Shown here one piece after another: positions 1 through 14,282 of a stretch of 64,000 nt of DNA; position 1 is the first letter of the stretch; each line of letters opens with the position of its first letter. The stretch spans positions 5,146,001 to 5,210,000 of the forward strand of contig NZ_CP018016.1 of NCBI RefSeq assembly GCF_000280495.2, in the 5' to 3' direction. The translations under genes and the position numbers were made by a program. Below the pieces are notes generated by a model. It had not been told where the DNA came from and ran no database searches. It worked only from the letters and a program-made list of their open reading frames with translations. The DNA comes from Kosakonia radicincitans DSM 16656 (GTDB taxonomy: Bacteria > Pseudomonadota > Gammaproteobacteria > Enterobacterales > Enterobacteriaceae).

Positions 1-1015
<1,015 letters not shown>

Positions 1016-1114
1016 TCAAAATCACCGTTTGCTTAAAAATGGATTCTACCACCGCTTTTTTTCAGATTCAGCACTTTTTCCGCGCAAAATTGACCAAAGA
1101 CGCCCACTTTTCAC

Positions 1115-1312
1115 TCAGCCAATCGTTTTCCTCAACATGTAGTAGATCACTACACCCGCAACCACAAGCCCACCGCCAAAACGACGCAGAAGATGGTCCG
1201 GAAGCAGGCTCAGCGAGGCAATCATACGCCGCCAGGCACGCGGATAAAGCATCGGGCCCATGCCTTCAAAGACCAAAACCAGCGCCAGGGCGAGCCAGAT
1301 TGTCGAATTCAT
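1115..1312 (-). CDS. yjeT: YjeT, small inner-membrane protein (DUF2065)
   Basis: A 65-residue protein with two hydrophobic segments (about 4-22 and 43-60) separated by a short basic loop (PRAWRRM). It matches the conserved DUF2065/YjeT family that follows hflC in enterobacteria. Its function is not established; the position behind hflKC suggests a membrane role. A terminator-like hairpin lies between it and hflC, so it may have its own promoter or depend on readthrough. Confidence 0.9.
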   Translation of the reverse strand: MNSTIWLALALVLVFEGMGPMLYPRAWRRMIASLSLLPDHLLRRFGGGLVVAGVVIYYMLRKTIG

Positions 1313-1330
1313 GTCTAATCCTTAAAAAAC

Positions 1331-1361
1331 AAAACCACCGCCGAACTTTGGCGGTGGTTTT
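1331..1361. terminator. Hairpin terminator between hflC and yjeT
   Basis: AAAACCACCGCC and GGCGGTGGTTTT form a 12-bp stem with a 7-nt loop, with A and T tracts at the two ends. It could end the hflC transcript on the minus strand. Confidence 0.7.
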
Positions 1362-1386
1362 TATCATGAAAACCGCTGGCGCAAAC

Positions 1387-2391
1387 TTAGCGTGTCGCGG
1401 AAGTCGGCGTTTTCATATAACGGAAGAAATCGCTGTCCGGGCTGAGCACCATCACGTCCTGGTTGCTATCAAAGCTATTTTCGTATGCGCGCAGGCTGCG
1501 GATAAAGGCATAGAAATCCGGGTCCTGACTAAAGGCATCGGCAAACAGTTTTGCAGCTTCAGCATCGCCTTCACCACGAAGGATACGCCCCTGACGCTCA
1601 GATTCCGCCAGTGTTTTCGTCACTTCGTAATCCGCGGCGGCACGCAGTTTTTCCGCTTCTTCCTGGCCCTGCGAACGGTGACGACGAGCTACCGCTTCAC
1701 GCTCGGCGCGCATGCGGTTGTAGATCGCATCCGACACTTCTGCCGGCAGGTTGATCTGCTTGATACGCACGTCGATCACTTCGATACCCAACGCCGCCAT
1801 ACTGTTCGGGTTGATAACCGGTACTTTACCGTTGGTTTCAGCCTGTACACGCTCTGCAGCTTTCGCAATGGCGTCATCTGCTGCCGGCGTCGCCACTTCG
1901 TCTTCCGTCCCCGCAGAACCGGAGTTCAGCGCATCACGCACTTCCAGCGTCAGACGGCCACGAGAATCGGTAACGATGTCTTTCACATCCAGACGACCAA
2001 TTTCAGAACGCAGACGGTCAGAGAACTTACGTTTCAGCAGTACCTCGGCCTGGGAGACGTCACCGCCGCCGGTCGCCAGGTAATAACGGCTGAAATCGCT
2101 GATGCGCCACTTGATATAAGAGTCGACAATCAGGTCTTTCTTCTCTTTAGTAACAAAGCGATCGGCCTGGTTATCCATGGTCTGAATGCGCGCATCCAGC
2201 AGTTTAACGGATTCGATAAACGGCAGCTTAAAGTGCAAGCCCGGCTCATAAACCAGCGGTTTATTTTCGTCGTCGCGCAATACTTTACCAAAGCGCAGCG
2301 AAATTCCGCGCTCGCCTTCTTTCACCACAAAAATAGAGGTGTAGAGCACTACCAGCACGATGATGATGATCGCGATAACTGACTTACGCAT
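1387..2391 (-). CDS. hflC: HflC, membrane regulator of FtsH protease
   Basis: 334 residues. The N-terminal membrane anchor (about 4-22) is followed by a SPFH/band-7 domain and a long charged helical region (EREAVARRHRSQGQEEAEK). HflC and HflK form the large periplasmic cage around FtsH and modulate its proteolysis of membrane proteins and CII. The start ATG at 2391 lies two bases after the hflK stop, so translation is probably coupled. Length and layout are normal. Confidence 0.97.
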   Translation of the reverse strand: MRKSVIAIIIIVLVVLYTSIFVVKEGERGISLRFGKVLRDDENKPLVYEPGLHFKLPFIESVKLLDARIQTMDNQADRFVTKEKKDLIVDSYIKWRISDFSRYYLATGGGDVSQAEVLLKRKFSDRLRSEIGRLDVKDIVTDSRGRLTLEVRDALNSGSAGTEDEVATPAADDAIAKAAERVQAETNGKVPVINPNSMAALGIEVIDVRIKQINLPAEVSDAIYNRMRAEREAVARRHRSQGQEEAEKLRAAADYEVTKTLAESERQGRILRGEGDAEAAKLFADAFSQDPDFYAFIRSLRAYENSFDSNQDVMVLSPDSDFFRYMKTPTSATR

Positions 2392-2393
2392 CG

Positions 2394-3650
2394 TTATTCC
2401 CCCTGACGCTGGTAGTCGTTACGCTGCGCGTTTACGCGGCGTTGGTCCATGATGTCTCCGGCAGATGGTGCCGGGGCGCTATTCGCACTGCTACCAGAGT
2501 TGGACGCAGGCGGCAGGCGCAGCAGGTTGTTTGCGCCACTGCTGTCACTCTTTGCCGCAGGTGCGCTCGCGCCGCCTTTCAGCATCTGATCCAGCGGCAG
2601 CACCATAAGGTTGCCACCTTTATCGTTAACCAACACTTTGCGCGTATGGCTCAGCACTTTTTCCATGGTTTCGATATACAGACGCTCGCGGGTAATTTCA
2701 GGCGCGGCTTTATATTCCGGCAGGATCTTCGCAAAACGCGCCACTTCACCCTGCGCTTCCAGGACGGTCTGCGTCTTATAAGCGCGCGCCTCTTCGAGAA
2801 TACGCTGTGCCTGGCCGTTTGCACGTGGCTGTACTTCGTTGCTGTAGGCTTCCGCTTCACGGATGTACTGCTGCTCGTTTTCACGTGCTGCAATCGCATC
2901 GTCAAACGCAGCCTTCACCTCTTCCGGCGGACGCGCAGCCTGGAAGTTGACGTCGAGCAGGGTAATCCCCATGTTGTACGGACGAATGGTCTCTTCCAGC
3001 TCACGCTGGGTATCGCTACGAATAACGGTACGCCCTTCGGTCAGAATACGATCCATGGAATATTTACCGATCACACCACGCAGGGCGCTGTCGGTTGCCT
3101 GGCGCAGGCTGTCGTCGGCGCTGGTAACGCTAAACAGGTAACGCTCAGGATCGGTCACGCGGTACTGCACGTTCATCTCAACGCGCACGACGTTTTCATC
3201 AGAAGTGAGCATCACGCCGGAAGCCGCCAGTTCACGAACCGACTCGACGTTTACCGCCGTTACGCTATCGATAAAGGTCGGCTTCCAGTTCAGACCCGGC
3301 TCAACCAAATGGCTGAACTTGCCGAAGCGCGTAACGACACCGCGTTCTGCTTCTTTAATGGTATAGAACCCGGTCGCAGCCCAGATAATCACAGCTGCTG
3401 CGGCAACGATGCCGACAATGCGTCCGCCCACCTGACCGCGAGGGCCAGAGGAACCAGGCGCGCCGCCGGTACTTTTACCACCGCCCAGACCACCGAGCTT
3501 TTTACTCAGTTTGCGGAAAATATCATCCAGATCAGGTGGCCCCTGATCGCGACCGCCTTTGTTTCCATTTCCCTCAGAGTTGCCGCCTGGTTTGCTGCTT
3601 CCCCACGGGTCGCGGTCCTGTCCGTTGTTACCGGGCTGATTCCACGCCAT
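2394..3650 (-). CDS. hflK: HflK, membrane regulator of FtsH protease
   Basis: 418 residues. A glycine- and asparagine-rich cytoplasmic N-terminus (MAWNQPGNNGQDRDPWGSS) precedes one membrane helix (about 78-96) and a band-7 domain. The C-terminal tail is low-complexity (proline, serine, alanine). It is the partner of HflC in the FtsH-HflKC complex. It sits in the hfq-hflX-hflK-hflC segment of the operon, 84 bases after hflX. That gap contains short GC-rich inverted repeats. Confidence 0.97.
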   Translation of the reverse strand: MAWNQPGNNGQDRDPWGSSKPGGNSEGNGNKGGRDQGPPDLDDIFRKLSKKLGGLGGGKSTGGAPGSSGPRGQVGGRIVGIVAAAAVIIWAATGFYTIKEAERGVVTRFGKFSHLVEPGLNWKPTFIDSVTAVNVESVRELAASGVMLTSDENVVRVEMNVQYRVTDPERYLFSVTSADDSLRQATDSALRGVIGKYSMDRILTEGRTVIRSDTQRELEETIRPYNMGITLLDVNFQAARPPEEVKAAFDDAIAARENEQQYIREAEAYSNEVQPRANGQAQRILEEARAYKTQTVLEAQGEVARFAKILPEYKAAPEITRERLYIETMEKVLSHTRKVLVNDKGGNLMVLPLDQMLKGGASAPAAKSDSSGANNLLRLPPASNSGSSANSAPAPSAGDIMDQRRVNAQRNDYQRQGE

Positions 3651-3734
3651 GTATGTGCTCCATATGTATATATCGTGCGGTGTATGCCCGGCCTCGCGGG
3701 CACCCCCAAAGGGGAAAAATCTTCAGGCTGCCGG

Positions 3735-5015
3735 TCAAACGACGTATTCTTCGAGTGCCGGTTCTTGTTTACAGAGTCGACGCCAGTCGACAATCGGCAT
3801 ACGCACCTGCATACCTACGCTGCCATCGTCTTCCATCCACTCTTTTTCTATTGCCTGAAGCTGGTAAAACCGACTTCTCAGACGTCCTGCCTGCGGTGGT
3901 AAACGCAACGTGTGCTGCGCGACTTCACCGGAAAGACGCTCTGTTAAAGCCTGGAATAACAGTGGTACGCCAATACCCGTCTGCGCAGAGAGCCAGACGC
4001 GAATTGGTTTATTCTCTTCATCCCGGTCAATACGCGGCTCAAAATCTTCCAGCATATCGATCTTGTTCATCACCAGCAGCGTTGGGATCTCGTGCGCTTC
4101 AATCTCTTCAAGCACCGTATTCACTGCATCAATGTTCTCTTGCACGCGCACATCGGCGGCGTCAATAACATGCAGCAGTAGCGTCGCCTGACGCGTCTCC
4201 TGCAAGGTCGCTTTAAATGCCGCCACCAGATCGTGCGGCAAATGGCGAATAAACCCGACCGTATCGGCCAGCACGGTTTCGCCGACATCTACTACGTCAA
4301 TACGACGAAGCGTGGGATCCAGCGTCGCAAACAGCTGATCCGCCGCGTAGACTTGCGCTTCGGTAATCTGGTTAAACAACGTGGATTTACCGGCGTTGGT
4401 ATAGCCCACCAGCGAAACCGTTGGAATATCGGCTTTCGTGCGGGAGCGACGTCCCTGCTCACGCTGCTTCTCAACTTTTTCAAGACGCGAGAGGATCTGA
4501 GTAATTCGATTACGCAGCAAACGACGGTCGGTTTCGAGCTGGGTTTCACCCGGACCGCGCAAACCAATCCCGCCTTTTTGTCGTTCAAGGTGGGTCCAGC
4601 CACGCACCAAGCGCGTCGCCAGATGGCGCAACTGCGCCAGCTCAACCTGCAATTTCCCCTCGTGCGTGCGTGCACGCTGGGCAAAAATATCTAAAATCAG
4701 ACCGGTGCGATCGATAACCCGACATTCGCACAGTCTCTCCAGGTTTCGTTCCTGGGCAGGGGTTAGCGCATGATCAAAGAGCACGACGGAAGCACCCGCT
4801 GCTTTTACGGCATCCGCAATTTCTACTGCTTTACCTTCACCAACAAAGTACTTGGGGTGCGGTGCTTTACGGCTACCGGTAATCACCTGCATTGCTTCGA
4901 CACCGGCGGAAGAGACCAGAGATTCAAACTCCTGGAGGTCTTCCATATCTTTGTCTTGCGAAAAATAGATGTGTACCAGTACCGCCTGCTCACCGGCGTC
5001 ATAACGGTCAAACAA
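3735..5015 (-). CDS. hflX: HflX, ribosome-splitting GTPase
   Basis: 426 residues of the Obg-HflX GTPase family. An N-terminal HflX domain with the glycine-rich segment [14 protein letters not shown] precedes the G domain, with the P-loop [10 protein letters not shown], the switch region [10 protein letters not shown] and the NKID base-recognition motif. HflX binds stalled 70S and 50S particles and dissociates ribosomes after heat stress. It is co-oriented with hfq and hflK. The start is ATG at 5015, which gives the normal E. coli length. Confidence 0.97.
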   Translation of the reverse strand: MFDRYDAGEQAVLVHIYFSQDKDMEDLQEFESLVSSAGVEAMQVITGSRKAPHPKYFVGEGKAVEIADAVKAAGASVVLFDHALTPAQERNLERLCECRVIDRTGLILDIFAQRARTHEGKLQVELAQLRHLATRLVRGWTHLERQKGGIGLRGPGETQLETDRRLLRNRITQILSRLEKVEKQREQGRRSRTKADIPTVSLVGYTNAGKSTLFNQITEAQVYAADQLFATLDPTLRRIDVVDVGETVLADTVGFIRHLPHDLVAAFKATLQETRQATLLLHVIDAADVRVQENIDAVNTVLEEIEAHEIPTLLVMNKIDMLEDFEPRIDRDEENKPIRVWLSAQTGIGVPLLFQALTERLSGEVAQHTLRLPPQAGRLRSRFYQLQAIEKEWMEDDGSVGMQVRMPIVDWRRLCKQEPALEEYVV

Positions 5016-5090
5016 GCGTAAACCCTCATAAAATACCAGCGGGGAACACAGCTTAACTGGCTCCCCGATCTGGAAAATCAGCCGTCAACC

Positions 5091-5408
<318 letters not shown>

Positions 5409-5492
5409 TTATATGCTTGTTTTGTACTTAGAACCCGAAGGTTCTGAAAACTGCGTAAAAATTCGCGCACGATACGACTTAATTGTACACAT

Positions 5493-6440
5493 TCACCCTG
5501 CGATAGCACTAACAACCTGTAACACGTCACGGTAAGACTTTTCCGGCTTTTCACTCTCTAACCAGTGAACGCCATCCCAGCCCCGCAACCAGGTTATCTG
5601 CCGCTTGGCTAACTGCCTCGTGGCGCAAATACCTCGATAAACCATTTCATCGTATGTGATTTCACCTTCAAGATACGACCACATCTGGCGGTATCCCACA
5701 CAACGAATGGAAGGCATATCCGTATGCAAATCTCCGCGAGCAAAAAGCGCCCGCACTTCTGCTTCAAAACCTGAAGCTAACATCTGATGAAAGCGCTGCT
5801 CGATCCGTTGATGGAGCAGTTCACGGCTCGCCGGGGCGATGGCGAACTGATGCACCTGGTAAGGCAGAGCGTCTCCTGACGTTTGCGTCAGATCCGTTAA
5901 AGTTTTACCCGAAATGAAAAAAACTTCCAGTGCCCGGGAAAGCCTTTGCGGATCATTTGGATGAATCCGCGCTGCGGCAACGGGGTCAATCTCCCGTAAC
6001 TGCTGATGCAACGCTTCCCATCCACGCTCTGCCGCCTGTTTTTCTATTTCCGCTCTGACTTTTGCATCTGCTGATGGCAGGGGCGATAACCCTTCCAGCA
6101 GCGCTTTAAAGTAGAGCATTGTACCGCCCACCAGCAGAGGAATACGCCCTGCTTCGGTGATCTCCTGCATCGCCGCCAGTGCATCGCGGCGAAAATCGGC
6201 AGCGGAATAAGCCTGCGCAGGATCGAGAATGTCCAGCAACCGGTGCGGTGCGGCACGTAACTCTTCTGCGCTTGGCTTGGCGGTGCCGATATCCATGCCC
6301 TGATAGATAAGGGCAGAATCAACGCTTATCAACTCTACTGGCAAAACTTTACGTAACTCAATGGCTAACGCAGTCTTGCCGGAGGCCGTCGGCCCCATCA
6401 AAAAAATTGCCTTCGGCAGGCTTGCCTTAACTTCACTCAT
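5493..6440 (-). CDS. miaA: MiaA, tRNA dimethylallyltransferase
   Basis: 315 residues. The N-terminal P-loop [11 protein letters not shown] is followed by the substrate motif [18 protein letters not shown] typical of the family. MiaA adds a dimethylallyl group to A37 of tRNAs that read UNN codons. The start overlaps the mutL stop by 8 bases, so the two are probably translationally coupled. Confidence 0.97.
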   Translation of the reverse strand: MSEVKASLPKAIFLMGPTASGKTALAIELRKVLPVELISVDSALIYQGMDIGTAKPSAEELRAAPHRLLDILDPAQAYSAADFRRDALAAMQEITEAGRIPLLVGGTMLYFKALLEGLSPLPSADAKVRAEIEKQAAERGWEALHQQLREIDPVAAARIHPNDPQRLSRALEVFFISGKTLTDLTQTSGDALPYQVHQFAIAPASRELLHQRIEQRFHQMLASGFEAEVRALFARGDLHTDMPSIRCVGYRQMWSYLEGEITYDEMVYRGICATRQLAKRQITWLRGWDGVHWLESEKPEKSYRDVLQVVSAIAG

Positions 6441-8292
6441 GTTTCAGGGCGTTCATCGCCGTTTGTAGCTCTACAGGTTGTAATAAACCATCTGGTGGTG
6501 TTTTCACCAGATGCGGACAAAGCCGTTCGACGTCGGCCAGCAGGGTAATCGCCTGCGCCACACTCCATTGCGGATGATCGCTCGCCAGATGACGAGCCAG
6601 CCACTGGGCTATATTCACCGCATCAATGCTTGTCTGCTGCGCCAGGTAGCCTATCAGAGCAGAAATCAAGATTTGTAAATTTTGTTGGCGCAAGGGTAAA
6701 GGCACTGCACGAATGGTCACATGCTGGCCATCCAGCAATAATTCAATACCCATTCCTGCCAGCACTGGCTGCGCACGCTTCAGCGCCGCACTCTCCTCAG
6801 TGGAGATTTTTAAACGTACCGGAATCAGCAGCGGCTGGCCGCATACCGGCGCATTATCCGGGGAGAGTTGCGCCAGTCGCAACCAACGTTCAGCCACCGG
6901 CAACGCCAACAGTGCAAGGTTGCCATCACGCTCAAGCAAGGCAAAATGCGGCGCGATCAGCGTCAGCACGCGGCCAAAACTCTGGCAATGCCCTTCCAGT
7001 GCAGGAGCAACAGAAGTGACGCTTTCGGTTTTACGTTCAGCCGCAGGCGTTTCCAGCAACTGGCGATAGAGCGCTCCCTGCTGTTTCTGATACCCCGGCT
7101 GCGCATTCGGCCACGGTTGACCTGTAGCACTGTTGCCCCCGCGTGATGCGCCAGCAGCAGGTGATGAATAACGCGGCGCTTCGGGTTCCCGGGCAATGGG
7201 CGGCGCAGCAAACTGGTTGCGACCGGCCGCGACACGGTTCTCCGGCAATGCGCGCGGCGCAGGCTCCTCTTCCAGTTGAAGTGGCGTTTCGAGTTGCTGT
7301 TGCAGCACGCTCAATACGCCCTGATAGATAAAATCATGCACCAGCCGCGATTGATGGAAGCGTACTTCATGTTTTGCCGGATGCACATTCACATCCACCT
7401 GACGCGGGTCAATTTTCAGATAAAGCACAAAAGCGGGCTGCTGATCGGCACCCAGCTTATCTTCACATGCCTGCCGAATAGCGTGGTTAATTAACCGGTC
7501 ACGCATCATGCGACCATTCACGTAGCAATACTGAATTTCAGCAAACGCGTTGCTGGTGCTTTTAGGATCGGCCACCCAGCCATGCAGAGATAAATCGCCG
7601 TGCTGCCACGCAATCTCCAGCGCCTGTTCCAGAAACGCCGAGCCGCATATCGCGCCAAGCCGACGCTCTTTTGGTGCGCCTTCGGCAACGGCGCGGTACT
7701 GGCGTACCATTTTCCCGTTGTGATTCAGATTGATAGTGACGTCAAAACGCGCAAGAGCAATGCGACGGATCACTTCATCGATATGACCAAACTCGGTTTT
7801 TTCCGTACGCATAAACTTACGCCGCGCCGGCGTGTTGTAGAACAGATCCAGCACTTCCAGCGTGGTGCCAACAGGGTGAGCAGCGGGTTTTACCGTTACG
7901 TCCATATCGCGGCCTTCCGCGTAGGCTTGCCACGCTTCTTGCTGATCGGCAGTACGGGAGGTGAGCGTTAAACGGGAGACTGAACTGATACTGGCCAGCG
8001 CTTCGCCGCGAAAACCGAGGCTGATAATCGCTTCCAGATCGTCAAGTGAGGCGATTTTACTGGTGGCATGGCGGGCCAGCGCAAGCGCCAGCTCGTCTTT
8101 CTTGATACCGCTGCCATTATCGCGGATGCGAATAAGCTTCGCACCACCGCGTTCGATGTCGATATCGATACGCGTTGCTCCGGCATCAAGACTGTTTTCC
8201 ACCAGCTCTTTCACCACCGACGCAGGGCGTTCAACCACTTCGCCAGCGGCGATCTGGTTCGCAAGCTGCGGCGGTAGAACCTGTATCGGCAT
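6433..8292 (-). CDS. mutL: MutL, mismatch-repair ATPase
   Basis: 619 residues. The N-terminal GHKL ATPase domain has the motifs [14 protein letters not shown] and [11 protein letters not shown] variable linker rich in Pro, Ala and Gln (about 340-430) leads to the C-terminal dimerisation domain. MutL links MutS to MutH and UvrD in methyl-directed mismatch repair. It lies between amiB and miaA as in E. coli. Confidence 0.98.
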   Translation of the reverse strand: MPIQVLPPQLANQIAAGEVVERPASVVKELVENSLDAGATRIDIDIERGGAKLIRIRDNGSGIKKDELALALARHATSKIASLDDLEAIISLGFRGEALASISSVSRLTLTSRTADQQEAWQAYAEGRDMDVTVKPAAHPVGTTLEVLDLFYNTPARRKFMRTEKTEFGHIDEVIRRIALARFDVTINLNHNGKMVRQYRAVAEGAPKERRLGAICGSAFLEQALEIAWQHGDLSLHGWVADPKSTSNAFAEIQYCYVNGRMMRDRLINHAIRQACEDKLGADQQPAFVLYLKIDPRQVDVNVHPAKHEVRFHQSRLVHDFIYQGVLSVLQQQLETPLQLEEEPAPRALPENRVAAGRNQFAAPPIAREPEAPRYSSPAAGASRGGNSATGQPWPNAQPGYQKQQGALYRQLLETPAAERKTESVTSVAPALEGHCQSFGRVLTLIAPHFALLERDGNLALLALPVAERWLRLAQLSPDNAPVCGQPLLIPVRLKISTEESAALKRAQPVLAGMGIELLLDGQHVTIRAVPLPLRQQNLQILISALIGYLAQQTSIDAVNIAQWLARHLASDHPQWSVAQAITLLADVERLCPHLVKTPPDGLLQPVELQTAMNALKHE

Positions 8293-8303
8293 GAAAAATA
8301 TCC

Positions 8304-9620
8304 TTAGTTAAGCAGACCACTTGCAGGTGCTGCAGCGCTGGCCGTTTGCCCGCCTCCGCCCTGCGGCGCGGATTGCAACGGATGAGCGAGGAAGTAGTTA
8401 CGCAGACCACCGTAAATCGCTTCGGCGATTTGCTGCTGGTATGCATCGCTGGCCAGCAAACGCTCTTCGCCGCTGTTGCTGATAAAACCGGTTTCGACCA
8501 GTACCGACGGAATATCCGGCGAGCGCAACACGCCAAGGCTGGCATGTTCCGGGCGGCGTTTATGTAATGCCCCCACGCGCTGAAGCTGGCTCAGTATGTT
8601 CGTGGCGACATCATAACCTACGCGCTGAGAATGGCCGAACTGTAAATCGAGCACCGCCTGGCTGAGATAGGGATCAGACTGGCTGTTCGCCAGCATATCG
8701 CCCGCGCCGCCCAGCAATTCGGATTGTTTCTCGTGCTGCTCCAGCCAGCCTGCCATCTCGCTGTTGGCGCGACGGTTCGACAGCACCCAGACAGACGCAC
8801 CGGTAGCGTCACGGTTTGGCGCAGCATCGGCGTGGATCGAGACAAGAAAGTTGGCGTTCTGCTTACGCGCCACATCGGAACGGCCCATGACAGAAATAAA
8901 GTAGTCGCCGTCGCGAGTCATCACCGGCTTGAACATCGGATCGTCATTCAATAGCGCACGCAATTTACGGGCGATGGAGATGGTGACGTTTTTCTCCTCT
9001 GTGCCGCCGGAACCAATTGCCCCAGGATCCTGGCCCCCGTGCCCGGCGTCAATTGCAATCACCACTTTGTCACCGGATACCGTGCGCGATTGTACCGCCG
9101 GACGCGTCACGGTGTTGCTGCTGGTAACGCTGGTGATACGGTCATTGTCTGATTTAAACGGATTACGTCCAGGCTGCGTCGGGCGCGGCGTAACAACGGG
9201 CGTCTCGCGCTTCGCCACCACTGGCGGCGGCGGGACGTCAGCATCGATGGTAAATACCACCTTGTAACCTGCACCGTTTTGCTGTTTCACTGCACGGGTT
9301 TTGCCGTTCTGCGTCAGATCCACTACCAGGCGGATTGACTGGTTATCTTTTGCCGTACCTGCACGAATACTTTTCACCAGATTGTTGCCGCTGAACTGCA
9401 ACGGCAATCCCTGAATAATGCCGGTCTGTTTGATATCCAGCGCCACGCTGCGCTTATCCTGTTGCGAAAACGCATACTCAGGATCGCCCATAAAACTGAA
9501 GGTGATACGCGCCTGTCTGTCGCCATTAGACACCTGAATATCGGCTAAACTTGCTGCGCCAGCGTGAGCACACGCCAGCAAAAGAACTGCCGCCAACCAA
9601 CCTTTCACGCGAGAGATCAT
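8304..9620 (-). CDS. amiB: AmiB, N-acetylmuramoyl-L-alanine amidase
   Basis: 438 residues from the ATG at 9620, which has a strong ribosome site (AGGAAGGGTGA). A longer frame upstream is open, but the signal peptide begins here ([22 protein letters not shown]). An AMIN domain (about 25-125) precedes the amidase_3 domain, whose zinc and catalytic motifs are visible: [24 protein letters not shown] and VETGFISN. It cleaves septal peptidoglycan for daughter-cell separation under EnvC control in the periplasm. Confidence 0.96.
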   Translation of the reverse strand: MISRVKGWLAAVLLLACAHAGAASLADIQVSNGDRQARITFSFMGDPEYAFSQQDKRSVALDIKQTGIIQGLPLQFSGNNLVKSIRAGTAKDNQSIRLVVDLTQNGKTRAVKQQNGAGYKVVFTIDADVPPPPVVAKRETPVVTPRPTQPGRNPFKSDNDRITSVTSSNTVTRPAVQSRTVSGDKVVIAIDAGHGGQDPGAIGSGGTEEKNVTISIARKLRALLNDDPMFKPVMTRDGDYFISVMGRSDVARKQNANFLVSIHADAAPNRDATGASVWVLSNRRANSEMAGWLEQHEKQSELLGGAGDMLANSQSDPYLSQAVLDLQFGHSQRVGYDVATNILSQLQRVGALHKRRPEHASLGVLRSPDIPSVLVETGFISNSGEERLLASDAYQQQIAEAIYGGLRNYFLAHPLQSAPQGGGGQTASAAAPASGLLN

Positions 9621-9636
9621 CCCGTCACCCTTCCTG

Positions 9637-11602
<1,966 letters not shown>

Positions 11603-11616
11603 TTCTATGGTCCGTC

Positions 11617-12756
11617 ATGTCACAGCCCCTCAATCTCAATGACTTAGCGCAACAAATCAAACAGTGGGGCTCTGAACTGGGTTTTCAGCAGGTCGGTATT
11701 ACGGATACCGATCTCAGCGCCAGCGAGCCGAAGCTGCAAGCGTGGCTGGACAAACAATATCACGGCGAAATGGAGTGGATGGCGCGCCACGGCATGATGC
11801 GCGCCCGCCCCCACGAGCTTCTCCCCGGCACGCTGCGCGTCATTAGCGTGCGCATGAATTACCTTCCTGCACAGGCTGCTTTCGCCAGCACGCTGAAAAA
11901 CCCAACGCTGGGCTATGTCAGCCGTTATGCGCTGGGTCGCGATTATCATAAGCTGCTGCGCAACCGGCTCAAAAAGCTCGGAGAACTTATCCAGCAGCAT
12001 TGTGCTTCGCTGAATTTTAGACCTTTTGTTGATTCTGCGCCCATTCTTGAGCGTCCGCTGGCGGAAAAAGCCGGACTGGGCTGGACAGGTAAGCACTCAC
12101 TTATCCTCAGCCGCGATGCAGGCTCGTTCTTTTTCCTTGGCGAACTGCTGATTGATCTTCCGCTGCCCGTGGATTCGCCAGTCGAAGAAGGTTGTGGGCG
12201 CTGCGTGGCCTGTATGACGATTTGCCCAACCGGCGCCATTGTCGAGCCTTATACCGTCGATGCCCGCCGCTGCATCTCTTATCTGACGATTGAGCTGGAA
12301 GGCGCCATCCCGGAAGCGTTTCGCCCGCTGATTGGTAACCGCATTTACGGTTGTGACGACTGCCAGCTGATTTGTCCCTGGAATCGCTACTCACAGCTTA
12401 CCAGCGAAGAGGATTTCAGCCCGCGCAAAGCGCTGCATGCGCCCGCACTGATTGAGCTGTTCTCCTGGAATGAAGCGCACTTTTTGAAAGTCACGGAAGG
12501 TTCGGCGATTCGCCGTATTGGTCATTTACGCTGGCTACGCAATATTGCCGTTGCACTGGGCAATGCGCCGTGGGATGAGGCCACTATCCAGGCGCTCCGA
12601 CAGCGGCTTGGTGAGCACCCACTTCTCGACGAACACATAGAATGGGCGATTGCGCAGCAAATTGAGAAACGAAATGCCTGCGTGGTGGAAGTACAACCCC
12701 CGAAAAAGCAGCGACTGGTACGGGTAGTTGAAAAAGGGCTGCCGCGCGATGCCTGA
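11617..12756 (+). CDS. queG: QueG, epoxyqueuosine reductase
   Basis: 379 residues from the ATG at 11617, the E. coli length. Two [4Fe-4S] ligand groups are visible: CGRCVACMTICPTGAI and CDDCQLICPW. A cobalamin-binding N-terminal domain precedes them. QueG performs the last step of queuosine synthesis in tRNA. It is divergent from nnr. Confidence 0.96.
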   Translation: MSQPLNLNDLAQQIKQWGSELGFQQVGITDTDLSASEPKLQAWLDKQYHGEMEWMARHGMMRARPHELLPGTLRVISVRMNYLPAQAAFASTLKNPTLGYVSRYALGRDYHKLLRNRLKKLGELIQQHCASLNFRPFVDSAPILERPLAEKAGLGWTGKHSLILSRDAGSFFFLGELLIDLPLPVDSPVEEGCGRCVACMTICPTGAIVEPYTVDARRCISYLTIELEGAIPEAFRPLIGNRIYGCDDCQLICPWNRYSQLTSEEDFSPRKALHAPALIELFSWNEAHFLKVTEGSAIRRIGHLRWLRNIAVALGNAPWDEATIQALRQRLGEHPLLDEHIEWAIAQQIEKRNACVVEVQPPKKQRLVRVVEKGLPRDA

Positions 12757-12757
12757 A

Positions 12758-13006
12758 CCATCCACAGCCTGTGAATAAAATAAAAAACACATTACGATTC
12801 AACGTTCACAAAATCGTCAAGCGATCGAATTAACAGTTTGAAATATTATTTTATTTTTATTTTTCAGTCAGTTGAAAAGAGATTATTCACCTGACGAAGC
12901 GATAGGAATGTTGCGAATGAAAGTCATGCCTGTGGATAACTCTGTTCACAATAGTTTGACAGGACAATAAAAAAACGCCCCCAACGAGGAATCCCGCTGT
13001 GGATAA
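12758..13006. promoter_or_regulatory. datA: DnaA-box cluster at the datA position
   Basis: The queG to tRNA-Gly gap has no gene but holds three consensus DnaA boxes (TTATNCACA read on the minus strand) at 12770-12778, 12931-12939 and 12998-13006. There is a one-mismatch box at 12883-12891 and a weaker one at 12758-12766. A near-consensus IHF site (CAA-N4-TTGA) lies at 12949-12961. In E. coli the datA locus, which lowers DnaA-ATP through IHF-dependent hydrolysis, maps at this place. Identification rests on position and box clustering. Confidence 0.7.
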
Positions 13007-13024
13007 TTTTTATTGATGAAGATT

Positions 13025-13100
<76 letters not shown>

Positions 13101-13173
13101 ATACTTATCTGGACAGGCTTGCTTGCCGTGACCAGTAAATCTGGATGGTGCGTGCCTTTCGGCATTTCAAATT

Positions 13174-13249
<76 letters not shown>

Positions 13250-13312
13250 ATATTTATCCGGATTCAGCTTCAATGCCGAAACCAGTAAATCTGGATGGTG
13301 CATTTCAAATTT

Positions 13313-13388
<76 letters not shown>

Positions 13389-13478
13389 TTATCATCGATT
13401 TTTCAGCTAATTACGAACAATTTCCGCTAAAATTTCGTGATGCCGTGTTGCACATTTCTGTGTCTTCACGGGAGGCGC

Positions 13479-13506
13479 ATTATACGAGAAATCATTCCTG
13501 CTGCAA
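13479..13506 (-). promoter_or_regulatory. Sigma-70 promoter of the tRNA-Gly operon
   Basis: On the minus strand, -35 TTGCAG (13506-13501), a 16-bp spacer and a perfect -10 TATAAT (13484-13479). A GC-rich discriminator (GCGCC) follows, as expected for a stringently controlled tRNA promoter. Confidence 0.75.
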
Positions 13507-13642
13507 GCCCCCGACAGCAAATTTTCGCTTTTTTTGTTCAAGTGCTGCTTTAATCAACAAAATGCGCATTTTTCCAGCAAACCCGCGCCAGCACTGGCTT
13601 GCGGGGCAATTGAAAAAAAATCGGCCCCGCGCCTTCATTGTC

Positions 13643-14188
13643 TTAAAGCTTAATAAAATGCTCGCGATAGTACGCCAGTTCGGCTACCGACTCGCGAATA
13701 TCATCCAGCGCCTGGTGAGTATTCTGTTTTTTCAGGCCTTCCAGGACTTCCGGCTTCCAGCGACGTGCCAGCTCTTTCAGCGTGCTGACATCCAGATAAC
13801 GGTAGTGGAAATACGCCTCCAGCTCGGGCATGTACTTAAACAGAAAACGACGATCCTGGCCAATGCTGTTGCCACAGATGGGGGATTTGCCCGCCGGCAC
13901 CCACTCTTTAAGGAATTCGATCGTCGCCAGTTCCGCCGCACGATCGTCGAGCTGGCTGGCTTTAACGCGATCAACCAGACCGCTGCCGGTATGAGTACGC
14001 ACGTTCCACTCATCCATTAACGCCAGCTGCGCGTCGGATTGATGTACCGCAATCACCGGCCCTTCCGCCAGAATGTTCAGATTCGCATCGGTTACCAGCG
14101 TGGCGATCTCAATAATGCGATCGCGCTCGGGATCTAACCCCGTCATCTCCAGATCGATCCAAATGAGGTTGTTTTCATTTGCGCTCAT
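13643..14188 (-). CDS. orn: Oligoribonuclease Orn
   Basis: 181 residues from the ATG at 14188 ([19 protein letters not shown]). The DEDDh exonuclease residues are visible: D and E in WIDLEMTG, and the [10 protein letters not shown] segment near the C-terminus. It degrades di- to pentaribonucleotides and is essential in E. coli. The gene is divergent from rsgA. A longer upstream-open frame is unlikely since the family begins here. Confidence 0.96.
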   Translation of the reverse strand: MSANENNLIWIDLEMTGLDPERDRIIEIATLVTDANLNILAEGPVIAVHQSDAQLALMDEWNVRTHTGSGLVDRVKASQLDDRAAELATIEFLKEWVPAGKSPICGNSIGQDRRFLFKYMPELEAYFHYRYLDVSTLKELARRWKPEVLEGLKKQNTHQALDDIRESVAELAYYREHFIKL

Positions 14189-14282
14189 GCTATTTTCCAC
14201 CCTTCTCGCGTAACTATATTCATCTAAAATTGCGTGTATCATAGAGGTTTTGCCCATCCAGGGCGACCAGGAGCCAGCACGA

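Noticed and set aside
1039..2382. Long plus-strand open frame (447 codons) antisense to hflC
   Set aside because: Shadow of hflC: no ribosome site, His/Arg-rich low-likelihood protein, while the other strand encodes a clear HflC.
13594..13631. GC-rich stem GCGGGGC/GCCCCGC downstream of orn as a standard terminator
   Set aside because: The T run is inside the loop instead of after the stem, so normal terminator function is doubtful.
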